In this document: one piece after another, positions 33,401 to 49,300 of the stretch
Position numbering within the stretch: position 1 is the first letter of the stretch
Layout: the number at the start of each line of letters is the position of its first letter
Assembly: GCA_014706385.1 (NCBI GenBank)
Contig: JACGZH010000006.1
Location: forward strand, 310,001 to 374,000
Origin: Phaffia rhodozyma
Lineage: Eukaryota > Basidiomycota > Tremellomycetes > Cystofilobasidiales > Mrakiaceae
Direction: 5' to 3'
DNA: 64,000 bases
Notes under the pieces: generated by a model
Databases searched by the model: none
What the model was told of the DNA's origin: nothing
The model's input: the letters and a program-made list of their open reading frames with translations, nothing else
Made by a program: the position numbers and the translations under genes

Positions 33401-36400
33401 GTTTCTTTCCGTTCATATCAGCCTCAAACTCTGTTGGGTAAAAATCTAAGATAGGGGAATTGGGGTCGGACATCAAATCCTATTATAGGAATCACCGAAA
33501 CAAGCAAACGAGTAAGAGGTTCTGATAGTTTTATAATGTCAAGCTTGAGAAAAGAAAGGTAGTATACATACTCTATAGGCTTCTGGAAGATGAGATCTAC
33601 TAGCATACGGTAAAACTCCCATGAGCTGCTCGAAAGGCTTGAAGGGCTTTCCATAATCGAATTTGAATGACATCTTGTCGACATTTTTGAGATCTAAGGA
33701 GACAAATGGATCACCCGGATGGGAAAGTCTCAAGAAGATTAGACATGGGATTGACCTACCAGGCTAAGGAGGTAAGATAGGACACATCGAAGGACTAACC
33801 AGAGATCCTAGGCGCATAGTGATATTTGTAGTACCAACCCCAACTAGCTACACCGGCATAATAGTAATACATGACCCACTGAAGACCCTCCACATAATTG
33901 TAGACTAAATCGTCGATCTGATGGTGGTCATCCTTTAGCGAGAACTCGAGCTTGTCCTAGAGCCACGATGATAATACCGAACGGAAACCCCTGTTAGAGA
34001 GCTTGTAATCTTTACAATCAAGTACAGAAACGAGACGGACCCTGTAATAAGCTAGCTTCCATTCGTCCATCTGGTCTAGTAACAGCTTGTCGTATTCTTC
34101 CTCATCAGGTTGTTCGGGCTCCTTCTTCGCCTTCTTCTTAGATTTCTTTGCGTCCTTCCCACTTCCGTTCTCGAATGAGTTGGGTCCTCCTTCAGGATCG
34201 ATCACCTCAGCAGCCTCCCATTTCTTGAGCACCCTCTCTATTGCCTCTCTGCCTTCCTCATCCGCGTCCAATTCGATCTCAGACTCTCCCTCGTCCGCTG
34301 CATCCTGGAATGAAAGCACAACACTAGGCTCGCCACTGAGCTCAACCTCGGAAGGATCCCAGTCAAGAGAAAGATGAAGAGAGTCGGCAATGTCCTGAAG
34401 GACTTGTCGATCGGAGATTGAAAAGAAGGGGAGGACGAGGGTGAGTTGATCTGCTGATGAAGGCTGAGGATGGGATCGAATGAATTCCTTGATCTGATCA
34501 AAGAGTGTCTTTTGAGATTTTGTCAGAACTGTTGCAAAAAGCATCGATGTTGATTAGTTGATGATCCAAACAAAGTTCTCTAATGAACGGGAAGACGAAC
34601 CTAGACCACCTCTGTTGCGAGCCATCTCGAACGCAACAATCTCCTTCTTTGCCTTTGGCGCTGGGTGTCGTCCGCTCTTCCAGCTTGCGTCCGCGTAATG
34701 CTTCTCGAAAGTGTCGATCTCGAATTTGGCGAGCTCATCTAAGACAAGCTGTAGCCGCTGAACGTTGATTTTTCCAGATTCGTTCATGTAACCTCCTATT
34801 GAAATTAAGTGTAGTATTGGTCTACTCATCAATCATCTTGATCGATGTGTACAACGACGATAAGGGCGAAAACAAACCTGCATGAGGCAAAACCTTCTTA
34901 TAAATTCCCCAAATCAATTCCATCGCTCCCTGGTTGATGTGCAAATCTGGCAGATGGGGAAGGAAATCGTTTCCAACGAACACGGCCATCAAAATGAAAT
35001 CATCAATGATCTTTTCGAGGTCGTACTCGAAGGGAAGGCTCGGATGTGAGGCGTTTCCATTAGTAGAATTGCCATCTGTTAGGCGAAGAGATGAAAACTC
35101 TAGATCGAGGTACTCTCGCAATAGTGACAAATGCATCAAGTAGAAATTCTGGGTTTCAAGTCTAGTTATTTCAGCAAAGAAGGACGTTAGAGGTTGCTTG
35201 TTCAGTATTCCGCTGAGGACGATGATACACATTGACTTACCCTCCACTCTTCTTGGACTTTCTACCAAATGTCACTTCTTCACGAAGCAAACAAAAGTGG
35301 GGATCATGACTCAAGAGTCCCAGCATTATCAGATCAGCATCCAACCCGTACAGACAATGCCGAGTATTAGGGTTGCTACAATGACAAAAAGTGAATATCA
35401 GTCAAACTTGATGTTTGTACGTGAAGCAGAACTCGAGCGCGATTAAAAAAACTGACTATTTGGGTTGAGCTTTGCTTAATCGAATGTACTCCTGAATTTT
35501 ATGTTCTCCCTCTCCAGGGACCTGTTCAATTCACAGTAAGAAAAGCCGGGTCAGAATTCCGATTTTAAACCTGACAGGGGCGCATGATAGAAACTTACAT
35601 CATGACCACTGAGGATAACTTCAACTCCTCTCCATTCAGTATCCTCAGCAATCTTCTTATTTACAAAGTACTGCAAGTGCTTTGAAAGTCGAGTCATAAA
35701 TGGGGTTCCTAATGGGCATGCAAAGACGGATCGAAAGCGTCAGGTTGGACTGAAGACAGGAACGATTATGGAAAGAGGGTACTGAGAGAAAACGAACCAG
35801 GGGTAATACAGTTACTGTCGAAAGCAGGCTCTTTAGGCATCTCCTCTCCCTTCCTGAGCGCCTTCTCTTCCAACTCCTTCGCTTCTTGGGCAGTTCTGAA
35901 CCGTCTGGATCGCTGCTGGTTCATCTTGGCTCGAGGGGCCACTCCATCAACGGCCATGAAAAAAACCTGCGTGGAAAGATGCATACAGAGATTGGTAAGA
36001 GTCTCTTGCAGATGTCTTTGGAAAAGTAATTGAGCTATACTGACCTTTTGAGGCTTAATTTTTGAAAAGAGATGCTCGATGTATGCAAAGATAGCGACAA
36101 CCATCTGCTCCTCTGTTAACCTGAACGAAGCGTCACCTTCAGATGAAGGAGGGTGGGTACAGTTATGAATGATACCATTCATATCAAGACTATCATGTCG
36201 AGTTTCAATGAGTCTAGCTGCTCGTAGAATCGATTAAGCGAAACAGGGCAGATGGACGAACTAAAGGTTGTCAAACATCGGGATTGACTTGTCATCGATC
36301 AGTTCGGACGTGAGAGGATATCTCTCTCTGAATTGTAAAAGGGCAATACGACATAAGAACCTCGTTCATCATCATACCGGAGACATGATTCAAAGGGAAA

Positions 36401-36763
36401 GATAGAGATATCGACGAACGAGATATATCGGAAAAACTGAAAGCACGATCAACAAGGAAAGCCAACGATCAAGACACTTATGTCAGATCGAGAACTTCAG
36501 ACATCGTCGATCCCAACCAGCAAGGATTGAGATACACGACCATTCTATCTGGTCGATTGAATTGGTGTACTATGGCAAAATAGAGGCTGACAGACCTTGG
36601 GAATACCTATAAGATAGATGAAATGTATGTTCAAATGGACGATCAGTATGTGCACAGACGGTAGTGGCGGTGATGGGCAGGGTGCTTCTCTGGCAGGAAC
36701 CGTTCGATCACAGCACACACGAGAAAGAAAGCAGGAAAGATGGGAACAAAGAAACTCACCCAT
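30481..36763 (-). CDS. XRN1: 5'-3' exoribonuclease 1 (cytoplasmic mRNA decay)
   Basis: The start codon at 36763 is followed after two bases by an intron; tiny exons rebuild [20 protein letters not shown], the invariant XRN start. Downstream: [106 protein letters not shown] and [18 protein letters not shown], covering the catalytic domain. C-terminal D1-D4 parts follow ([99 protein letters not shown]), so this is XRN1, not nuclear Rat1. The tail is RGG-rich ([18 protein letters not shown]). It degrades decapped 5'-monophosphate RNA in the cytoplasm. About 1,400-1,500 residues by estimate and many introns. Confidence 0.95.
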
Positions 36764-37066
36764 CTTGAGATTACAAACAGAAACAGGAAGGAATGTATAC
36801 GATACAAGATGCTAACGAACAGAATCCGACTAGAAAGAGGGAAAGAAGACGAGTATGTATGTAGTAGTGGTGGTGGTGGTGTGGGCAGAAGGGAGAACGC
36901 AATAGGAAGTTGAAACGATCTGGAAATTGGAAAGTGTATTACGTAATGATTTCACCGCTAAAGAGTGCCCCTAGGAATTTCCACCTTCCCAAAAGCACAC
37001 ACTCTCTTCAGCACTCATCCGTCCAACACTCATCCCCTTCTCTCTCTCTGTTGACTATATCTCACA
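36764..37066. promoter_or_regulatory. Shared divergent promoter region XRN1/RVB1
   Basis: These 303 bases separate the divergent start codons of XRN1 and RVB1. A GGT repeat (about 36868-36882) and pyrimidine tracts towards RVB1 are the only visible structure. Confidence 0.5.
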
Positions 37067-39175
<2,109 letters not shown>

Positions 39176-39421
39176 GTTAATAGATAAACAAACAACTATT
39201 CATCGGAAATGGAAAATAGGGAACGACACTGATACAAGATAGTCACAAATAAAAAAGAAATGAAAACCCGATTCGTGAGACTGAGCCCTGACTGTCTATA
39301 TGATCTATTTTCGGAAGAAGAGAATATCGACGCGCTCGCGCAGAGGAGATCACCATCAAGAAGATGGGAGTCAGAAGAACAGACAATGGACGATGAAAGA
39401 ATCCGCAAGCACAAGGACACT

Positions 39422-41807
39422 TCAGAGTTTGCTCTCCCTTCGAAGGCTCTTTCCGTTCTGTTCTTTCAACGTCCTGAAATATTTATCCACACTGTTCCAA
39501 TTCAAATTCACAAGCTCTCATCAGGCAATGTCGAGAAGAACCTGACACAATTGGACGATATGTGATCGGTGATGGCTGACTTACAGATCAGATGCATCTT
39601 GGGCCATTCCCCAAGATGCTTGGTAGCCAGCCTTTAGATCGCACAAATGCAACGGGAAGGCCAATTCAGAAAAAAACTTGTCCGTCTCATCTGTTCAGAG
39701 AGAGGATGCGTTTGTTATTACGTACCGGTCCGATACCGTCTTGAATGCCGAATAACCAAACAAGCTTCCCGTCAATTCCCTTATTCTAGGTAAAAACATA
39801 AAAGGCGGGTAGACATACAGGCATGTACAACTCCAACAGTTTCGACATCATTCCCTCCCGGGACCCAGGTAGGATCTGACATTCCCAAAGATCCTTGTCG
39901 AGGAAGCCTTAACGTCTCGAGCTCTAACCTCGGACCTCCGTTCCTTCCGGGTCGCAGACCCACTGTGTTGCGCATATGGTGTCCAGAAACGTAAGAGTAG
40001 GAAATTTGCGTAAACATGATTGAGTGATGGTACAAACCATTGTGAGAAACGACCTGAATCCCATCAAATTTGCCTGTCTTGGAAAGCTCTGGCATCACTT
40101 TGAACGCATTTCTCAAGATCCGATCCGCGATCTCTGGGTCGACCGAGGTGTCCCAGCTGTTGTACTATCAACACCCGTTCAAGTATCAAGTTGGAAGAAT
40201 TTTTGGTTATCATCCGGCCAAGTTTGAGATAAAAATCCAGAGAAGAAGGAAAGAGGGCCATACAGTCATTGTACCACCGAGAATGGCGTTTCCATCCGGT
40301 CGAGGAATGATGTAAGTGAAAGTACCATCTTCAAAACCTGTAGGGCGCAAAAAAGACAACCAACCTCGAGTCAAACGAGATTGCATCGGGATGACAGAAG
40401 AGCAAACGAACCATCCACTCCAAGACCGTTTTTTCTGCACAGAGAAGGGAAAGAATAACGAAACAATAAGACGATGTGTACTTGTCGATAGATGGAAAAT
40501 GTTCATAAGTTGTAGAAGATCTCACAGCCAAGGGGCTTTTACAAGCACTGTTTGCCCTCTGATGGGAACAACGTTTTGGTCGAAAACGCCTCCCAAAGAA
40601 AGAGCGCCTGGAAGAGAACAAGCTTGGGTAAGTGAGGATCTTCTTCAGCGCTTATCATCGTGGCAAGTCACATACCAAGTCCAGTCGCATTTACAACACA
40701 GCCGGCCTTCTCGCCTAGGACCCTGGCGGCCTCATCGATTGACTCAACTTTCTTTCGAATGAATCTTACGTTCTTGGCCTTTAGTTGATCGTAAAGATAC
40801 TTGAGGTAGACGGGAGGAGCCAGTGACAATGTCTATTGGGATAGTTGAATCATTCCAATACGAGTATTGATACTTTCAAGATAAGCTTTGCCGAGTAGGA
40901 CGCGCTTTTTGAGGAAAATTGAAAGACGAACGTACAGTGAGCGAGGAGCCAGAAAAGTATTGCCTGTTCGAGTCATGCAGAATCAGGATATGGGTAAGTA
41001 TAGAGTCACCAATATTTCAGTATGGGATTTAGATAATCACATACTTTGGTAGTTGATTCTTTGGAGTGATCTTGTGCTGAAGGATGATAAACCGCTCAAA
41101 GGTTAATTTCCTCACATTTTCAGCGTATGGCCTGACGCGAACTTACGTCAGGGATACTGATCGAGCGGGTAGAACCGGGTGAGCGTTTGTAGATCGAGGA
41201 AACCATTCTGGAACATAACAGCAGTAAACATGATAGCTCACAAGCTGTTGTAGAAGGCGTCGTTGACCCAGCTGTTGTCCGATTCTGGGTCAAGACTGTA
41301 ATCGATCCATTTAAGAGGACTTGTCAGGCCAAGCTTTCCCAGCTCTTTGAGCTTTGGGTACGACATGGTTTCCCATCGTTTGACCTGATCAGTACTTCCA
41401 TTGAAGGGGTGCCAGTTTGCGCTATGAATTCAAATCGATGAATGGTTTGTTAGACTTGGTCCATTGATGATGAGACGACCATAAAGAAAGTATAGGCGAA
41501 GCGCACCCAGCCCAAGGGCTTGCGAAAGATTGACTGAGGGCATCCGTTGGGAGATCTCGGGCAACGATTGCAACATCATATCCCTTTTCTGCCAGAATGA
41601 GAGCCGTCGTGCACCCGATGACTGTTTGTACAAAGAGAAATGAAAGAGAGAGTTGGATCAAAGAGTTCGTCGAGTCTCGCGCAACCGACCAGATCATCGA
41701 TTGAATGATGGATGTCGATCAAGACTTTGAATCAATGAAATCTGACGTCAGAATGATTACTGACCACCTCCACCAAGGACAACGACTGTTTTAGATGGTT
41801 GAGTCAT
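39422..41807 (-). CDS. D-amino-acid oxidase, peroxisomal, C-terminal SKL
   Basis: FAD flavoenzyme oxidising D-amino acids to oxo-acids with release of H2O2 and ammonia. Start at 41807: [14 protein letters not shown], joined to [20 protein letters not shown] (dinucleotide-binding motif). Then [79 protein letters not shown], the signature [18 protein letters not shown] and the FAD-contacting [20 protein letters not shown]. The last two joins, across 39474-39584 and the intron just before GYQ, are clean. The terminal exon (39473-39422) encodes [20 protein letters not shown], giving a type 1 peroxisomal signal. Without that splice the frame stops at once after ASDL (TAA at 39583-39581). About 370 residues, normal for DAAO. 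Confidence 0.93.
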
Positions 41808-43311
41808 GACAGATTCTTTGTGTGTTCCGGTGTGGTCGTCTGATAAGAATCCAGTTCAGAAAAGAAGAAGACGAGTCGATAGAGGCTGAGATCCTAGGCT
41901 TTATAGAAGAAGCACGAAGGACGTCTCGGCCTGGCGTTCAGCGCGGCCAAGTACTGCCGCGGTGTGTGGAGAAGTAGGCACAACTTCCTTGATCAGCATT
42001 GCATGGTTCCCTCGCTCTTGCTTCTTCTCATCTCCATGCATTCCTCCTGCCTACAGGTATACCAAATACAATTAATACGCCATGCCAAAGAATACGACCC
42101 TCCATTCTGGCAATCATGGGCAGAGTTTATAGGGGAATGGGAGTGAAATAAAGGGGAGCTTGAGATCTCTCGGCGCTCAACTAGTTGGGTCCGAGCAGCT
42201 GGGCCAGTGTATTCAGAGGAGATAGTGGAAGGGCGAAATAGCCCGGCAACTGTTATGTTGCAACTTTGTTGAATGATGGGTTTTGTTGTTAGGAGTTGTT
42301 TCGAAGCTTAGGTTCTTGACAGATCATGGGCGCGCCAGAGATAGAGGCATTGTAAGGATAACAAACGAAGGCATACCGAACGAGGGTGACAAAATCCAAA
42401 CTTAAGGGAAAAGAGAAAAGAGAGAAGAAAAAAAAGACTACGAAGAGAAGGAAAGCGATGAAGAGATACAAGTACTTGGCCGCTCGGGCTTGGAAGCAAG
42501 ACAGTAAGGATGCACACAGGTACTGAAAGTGGGAAACGTAAGAGACACATATAGTCAAGGTTGTATACAAGTACATACAAGGTATATCATCCGGTTAGAT
42601 TTCTGACTGGAGTACAATGTAGGCTCCGCATAAGTGGAAAGCTATCTTTTCGAGAAGTGCAAAGGGGAAGAGAAGATACGTTCTCCACGTCTGCACGATC
42701 ATCTCGATCTATTTTTCTACTAAATTCATGATATCGACGTCAACACGAGAAGTTTCGAACAAACTACTCGGCCGCTACACTTTGATACGAAATACTCTCT
42801 GACAGCAAAGACACTCTTGTTCAGAAGACAGAGCGTTGGCGAACGAACAAAGTGTAATAGCATGATGCTTAAACGTATAAGAAGGACTTGAAGAGCACAG
42901 CAATGACCATATCAATGAACGTGCCACACATGACGTTTCTATATAGAAACATCCTGCTTAAGCCAGCTCAACATCCCATCCTGTTTCATTTCATCCTTTG
43001 ATCCTCACAGATCGACAATTCATCTACACGTATAATATCATTGCTCATAAAAGAGAGACATTAGATAGCTCCTCAGAGCTATTCTGTCAGGATCGCATTC
43101 AACGACTGAATTTGATATCTGTTCGGAAGCTCCATCGGTCGGGCTCGACATACCTTACAGGCCCGTAAAGCCCAGACAAGGTGAGTGACAACTCGGGTTG
43201 AACGTCGCGTCCGAAAGATCAAGAGGTCTTTTGAATTTAATTTTCTCATGATACCTTTTCTTCTCATCTTGTTCTTGCTTCCCGTCATCTCCTACGAAAC
43301 AGTAAACTGTC
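41808..43311. promoter_or_regulatory. Long divergent intergenic region DAO/CCH1
   Basis: A 1504-base gap between divergent starts. Visible content: a CCGCGG core near 41957, a purine-rich tract at about 42405-42455, and a perfect 16-bp palindrome at 42935-42950. A 95-codon hydrophobic minus-strand frame (42289-42576) overlaps the purine tract, so its Phe-rich hydrophobicity is a composition artefact; I do not call it. Promoters and 5' UTRs of both genes must lie here. Confidence 0.4.
42935..42950. repeat. Perfect 16-bp palindrome upstream of CCH1
   Basis: GTTTCTATATAGAAAC is identical to its reverse complement over 16 bases, 362 bp upstream of the CCH1 start codon. It could be a dimer binding site. 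Confidence 0.7.
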
Positions 43312-46300
43312 ATGTCAGTTTCTGAGCCTGCAGAGCTACCAACAGGGCTAGACTCTTCCCCAGGCTCACCTTCGTCGGATCTTAGAGACGAAACAGCACT
43401 GCCTCCTTCATCAGAACAGCCTACCCGGAATTTAGACATCGGTCGTATCGAATCACCCTCAGTAGACTCACCTCTGTCTCTGGTTTCAGATCACTATTCG
43501 GCTTCAGCTTCAGCCTCAATACCAACGTTACTTGGTTCCTCAACGAGCCCTCGGCACGCGATCTCGACTTCGGCGCAGATTGCATCTGTAGAGTGAGCTA
43601 GTCTTGTACCTAATCTCCTCGAGAAAGTCTGTATTCACAACGTGTCTTTGTTTCCGTCAGACCGTCCAGTCATGACTCTCCCATGGGATCATTCTCGGCT
43701 GAACGTCCCTCTTCTCCTTCAACCGAAAGTCAACCACGCGATTCGCCTCCGGTATCCCCTCGGCTGCCTTCGGAACTGTTCTCACCGTTTCATCAGGATG
43801 GTCACCACTCATCACAGGATGAATCTGGTTCATCAGGAGAAACATCTGTTGTGGATGAAGCTCGCATACCGCTTTCTCCTCGTACTCACTCGAGTCATGC
43901 CTCCAGGTTTACAATCTCACCTCGCCGGAATCTCCCTTCTGGATCTCAACATCACCATCCCTTCACGCCTGACCGTTCACCGAAAAGAGCACAGAAACCT
44001 TCATTGTCGATACCGAGTTCATCGTTCCAGACGAGCTCGACGCTGAGAGCGGTCAGTCGAGGTTTCCGAAGGGCTTCTTCCAAGGTAGTCAATTTGGACG
44101 GAAGGAATAAAGCAGACTATATATCGGCTTCGGACGGAGCCGTGCAGCTTCGGGACGAGAACGATCCATGCGAGGATGAAGACGAGGACGACGAATCTAT
44201 CAGACGTAGGATAAGAGACACATCGGATGAGGTTGACAAGAGCCAAAAGAGACCCTGGAGGTCGAACAAGGACGGTAGACTCGCATCTCCAGGAATTGGG
44301 GACGGGACAGCAAATTCGACAAGAAGACCCAGTTTCGCAAGCTCCGCTAGTAACAACTCGAACCCGGCGGGGATGACGAATAAGGCTGTTCCAAAGTTAA
44401 TCGGATCCGGGCCTTTGGTTGGAAAGAGCTTGGGAATCTTTCGGCCGGATCACCCGTTAAGAAAGGCGTGCTGGAAGGTGATGAGCAACAAGTCTGTCGA
44501 TCATTTGCCTCTACCCTTCTTTGTTCTCTCTTGTTTCAAGAATTTCTGATAATGGCACTCATATTCAACTTGACGTTGTTTCTATCTGTCAATCAGAATG
44601 ACGGAACCCATCATCATCGTGTTGATCATCACCAATGCTGTAGTTGTCGTTCTTCAGGGAGCATTGACTTCTGCTCAAGCGATCGGGATGCAGTGGGAAG
44701 ATTGGTGTCTGCTTGCTCTCTTTCTCATTTTTACTCTCGAGATGTTTGCTCGCATCATTGTCTCCGGCCTGATTTTCGACCCGTTCACCGCTCATTCGCT
44801 TGCTGAATCTAAGTCTCTTGCGCCCAAGGAAACCACACCATCTTCCATAATCCCTCTTGCAGCCGTTTCTTCCGATACCCGTCATCCAAATGACGCTCCT
44901 CACAGTAACAATATTTCAAACACCCTCCCTCTGGCTTCCCCCGCCAAAGAAACTCCTCGAAACGTAAGATTCAAGAGCGGAGTCATCAAGGTCCGGGCCG
45001 TGTTGGCTCTGACGGGAACAACTTCTGAAGCTTGGAAAGCTCGAGAGGAGAAGGCTATGGGGGAGCGGAAACAGCGCGCGGAGCAGGAGCAGGAGAGAGC
45101 AGACACCTACGAACAGGTTGAAGATAGCGACGACGATGAGTTCATGTTTAGTATCATGCCGGAGATCGGCCTAGATCAACAGAGTCTGCAACGCACAGAC
45201 GGAGAAATTGGTTCTTTTGGGCTGAGAAATCGACGATCACCGGGGACGATCACTGAAGAACCGTTGCCCATCACTCCGACGTTCGACATCGAGTCTTTAC
45301 CATCAATCTTACCTAGTCTGGGTTCAACTACATCCTCGCAGTCTCATCAATTCGGTTCCCGTTCGGCTTCTGGTTCCACAAGTGATACTCTTTTCCTTCA
45401 CAAATCAATCAAATCCCGAGCTTCAACTCTTGAACTCCCATTTCAAGATTCACTCAAGAAGCAAAGGGAACTAGCTTCGTTCGGGAGACCTTATTTGAGA
45501 CACTCATGGCATCGAATCGATTTACTCGCCATCATATCATTCTGGATCATGTTTGGCCTGAGCGCATCGGGTAAGGAGGCTCAGCCGACGTTGCACCTCT
45601 TCATTTTCAGAGCTTTGAGTGTGCTGAGGACAGGCAGACTGCTAGTCATCACGAGGGGAACAGCGGTGAGCTTCTTATTTACGAGGCTCTCTGAAAGCTG
45701 TTACTCGTACTGATTGCTCTTTTCTATGCATATAAACGGATTGACAGACTATCCTCCATTCATTGAAAAGAGCAGGGCCTCTCCTGGTGAACGTTGCTTT
45801 CTTTGTGATGTTCTCAATCGGCATATTCTCGATCATAGGTGTGCAGTGCTTCCAAGGTTCCATGAGAAGATCATGCTACACCGTCAGTAAGTTTGAATAC
45901 CTCTCTTTTCAACTCTTCGTGTTACGTTGTCATGAACGGACGTTCATCCGTATTCTCGCTCAAATCGACGATCTTACTCTCTGAATAGATCCTACAAACT
46001 CGTCTGATTTAACGACTTTAAGTCATGCTTGTGGTGGTTGGTACGATGCAAGCTCGAATTCCAACAAAGGGCCTGTCTATATAGATGATATCGACTTGCC
46101 CATTGTCAATTTCGCAAAAGGATACATCTGTCCCAGGGGCCAGAGGTGCATTGAGCAATATGACAGCGTCGAAGTTGGACAGACATTTGATAATATATTG
46201 GGATCAATGATGCAAGTCGTTATCATTGCTAGTGCTAACTCGTGGTCAAGTGTCATGGTGAGTTTCTCATCTTCAACCTCGACCATGGCATAGTTGCTTT

Positions 46301-49300
46301 TGATTACCATGCATAACTTTTCTGACCACGTTCATGTCTGTTTCAATGGCGATAGTACCAAGTCATGGAAACGGACTATTGGTTCGCCTGTGTATACTTT
46401 ATCCTAGGGTATGTATGACCTCATCCGAATTCCTTTAGATACTTTAGTTTATCGCTAAAATCACTGTCTCTCGATTCAGAATCATCATCATCAACTTGTG
46501 GTTTTCGCAGTTGTTTGTCGCTGTCATCGCAAACGCCTTCTCAGACATCCGTTCAGAAACGAAACGCAGCGCTTTTGGTGCAACAGAGTACGGCCTGACT
46601 TGATATATTCCTTCCAATTTCCCAATTGTATATTTGTTCTGATCTCGCAAACTTGGTTGAACAGTTCGAATATGACCGGAAACCCGGCCGATGATTGGAA
46701 CGCGAACGAGAACAAAAGACGTCAGAAGAACAACCCGATTATGAAATGGTACAACCGAACGTCCTTCGTTTGGGTCGTTGGTATCATTCTGACTCTTGCA
46801 GCTCAGGCTACCAAGACAGAAGTTGATCCGACATCATACGACAATCGCATGAGTACGCTGTGTTTGTTATCTTTGAATACTTTGAACTAATTTATCGAAA
46901 CTCATCACGCATTTTATGGCAATTTGATGGTGACGATAGATATCGTCCTTCTTGTGTCTGCCATTGCATTCGACGTGGAAATCCTTATCCGGATCGCAGG
47001 CCACTACCCTGATTTGAAGTCCTTCTTCACAAACGCTGTCAACGACTTTGACCTGGTGCTCGCCTTGGTTTCAACTATCATCGAAATGCCGGGCATTCAG
47101 AAGACGTTGGCGCATGGATGGTTGACGATATTTCCTTTGGCTAGATGGTACCGAGTGATCTTGTAAGCATCTCCTGATTCCCTTGATTTCTTGTCTTGTT
47201 GTCATTCCAAAAATCCCGCTTACATACAACTTGTGTGGGTCCATTCTTTGGCTATAAGAGCTGTTCCAAGAATGAAACCTCTTTTGGTAAGTTCTTGATC
47301 ATGGTGAATTGCTTGCTTTCAACGTTGATTTTATTGCCGGTTTCATTATCGTCTCCCCAGATCGCCGTGTTCGGACACGTATCCGGTCTTCTCAATATGA
47401 CGCTCTTTTTAGTTTTGACGATCTTGATTGCCGCTATGTTTGCCTTGCAACTGTTTCAAGTAAGTGACCCTGCGCTCAAACCATAAGCACATACCACAGT
47501 AAGCCTAACATAATTCTGATTGTTCCTTTACAGAATGATATCGAACAAGATGGGCAAACCATGATCACTTTCGATCAGATTTACAACAGTTTTATAGGAA
47601 TGTATCAAATCTTCTCATCAGAAAACTGGACAGAGCCCTTGTATACAGTAGTAGGTCTTCATCAAGATTATATTACCAAAGTTCTAGCTATGGATTTTCT
47701 GCATGCCCAGAACTCATTGTAATTTGAACTCGATTTGAATAGCTGGATGCTGAATTCGGATACAAACAAGGAGTAGTTTCTGGAATTTTCTTGTGTCTAT
47801 GGTTCATGTTTTCGAATTTCATCATGTATGTTCTCTTCCATTCTGATGGCTGTATATATATCGTGCTAGCAGCATGAGTTGCTGATTCATTCTTAACTCA
47901 TCTCATATATAGGCTTCAGCTTTTTATCGCGGTCATTCAAGAGGTTAGAACATTCTTGTCTGCTTTTGCCCAAACGAAGCTGACGTCTTTCTTTCCTCCT
48001 TTTTTCTTTTTCTTTCCCAAGAACTTCGCCGTTGCCGAAGAAACAAAGAAGAACCATCAGATCGAGGCATTTCTGCGGAGGACCGAGCCCAGACGACCGC
48101 AAGATACTTTCTTGGACAAATTCAATCCCTACCTCCTTTTCAAACCAAAGCAAACAATCGTTCAACGGAACCCTGGCATTCCTGTCAAGAGAAGCCTCAC
48201 CGATGGAGATTTTGGTCCAACAGATGCCGGTGTATGTTTACATCTGTACGAGTTGATGTTTGATCTCTTACTGACTCACATTGATTTCACTTTCGGCTTG
48301 TATAGATGAAACAAGAAGGAATGCGCAGTTTTGTCAGAAACATGTTTGGAAGAGCTGCTGAGAAGTCCAAAGCCGAGGAAATAGCTCTCAAAGATCTTTC
48401 CAAAGGTCGAGTAGACAACATCACGCCTTCAGCTCAACCGACGGGGTTGAATAGGTACCTGTGCGCGCTTTCATTCGATCTTACACCTGATTTAATACCC
48501 CTTACTCAAAACTTGTCTTCAACATGTTGTTGGACAATCCTCTCGACAGTGATTTTGCTCGATCAATTGAAACGACTGACGAAGCCGCACAAGCTATTCG
48601 CGAGAAACGTGCCTACCAAGTAGAGTTCATCGCGGCCTATCCTGGATTCGATGTCAGCTTGTGGCTTTTCTCTCAGAGTAATCCTATCCGGCAGTTCTGT
48701 CAGAGCATGGTTCCCCCTGCTGATGGTCAGTCAACCTGATTTAATATTTTGCTCGGATTAGAAGTTATTGTAATCTAACCGCTAGCTCTCTCATCATCTA
48801 GGTGATCGTTTGTTCGGCAGATCTGCTCGACCTAGTAGGACATTTGCTCTTAAAATTGTGATGATATTAACTGTGGTCTCTGGAATTGTTGTTGCGGCAG
48901 TAGCCACTCCCATCTATCGTGAGCATCTAGCAAGTCATTCTCGCAGTTTCAAACTTTGTTAACTGATCCATCTATAATTACGCATAGGACGAGTATATTA
49001 TACCACACATATCGCTGACAGGCAAAGCTGGTTCGACCTGACAGAGATTGCTCTAGCATGGGTGTTCATTCTAGAATTCATGATCAAAGTGATAGCCGAT
49101 GGCTGTAAGTACAGTCAATCAGTGCTTTTCATACGATCTACATCAGCTGATTTAACTCTTGTTTATTAGTCATGTTCTGTCCGAACGCATACCTACGTTC
49201 TACTTGGAACTGTATCGATTTTGTGATCTTGATATGTTTATTGGCAAACACGACGACGAGTGAGTCGACAAGACATAAATTACCTTTACAATTCATCTTT

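Noticed and set aside
42289..42580. Hydrophobic 90-95-codon frames on the minus strand that look like a small membrane protein
   Set aside because: They overlap a purine-rich tract in two frames at once, so Phe/Leu richness follows from base composition; no homologue or splice context supports them.
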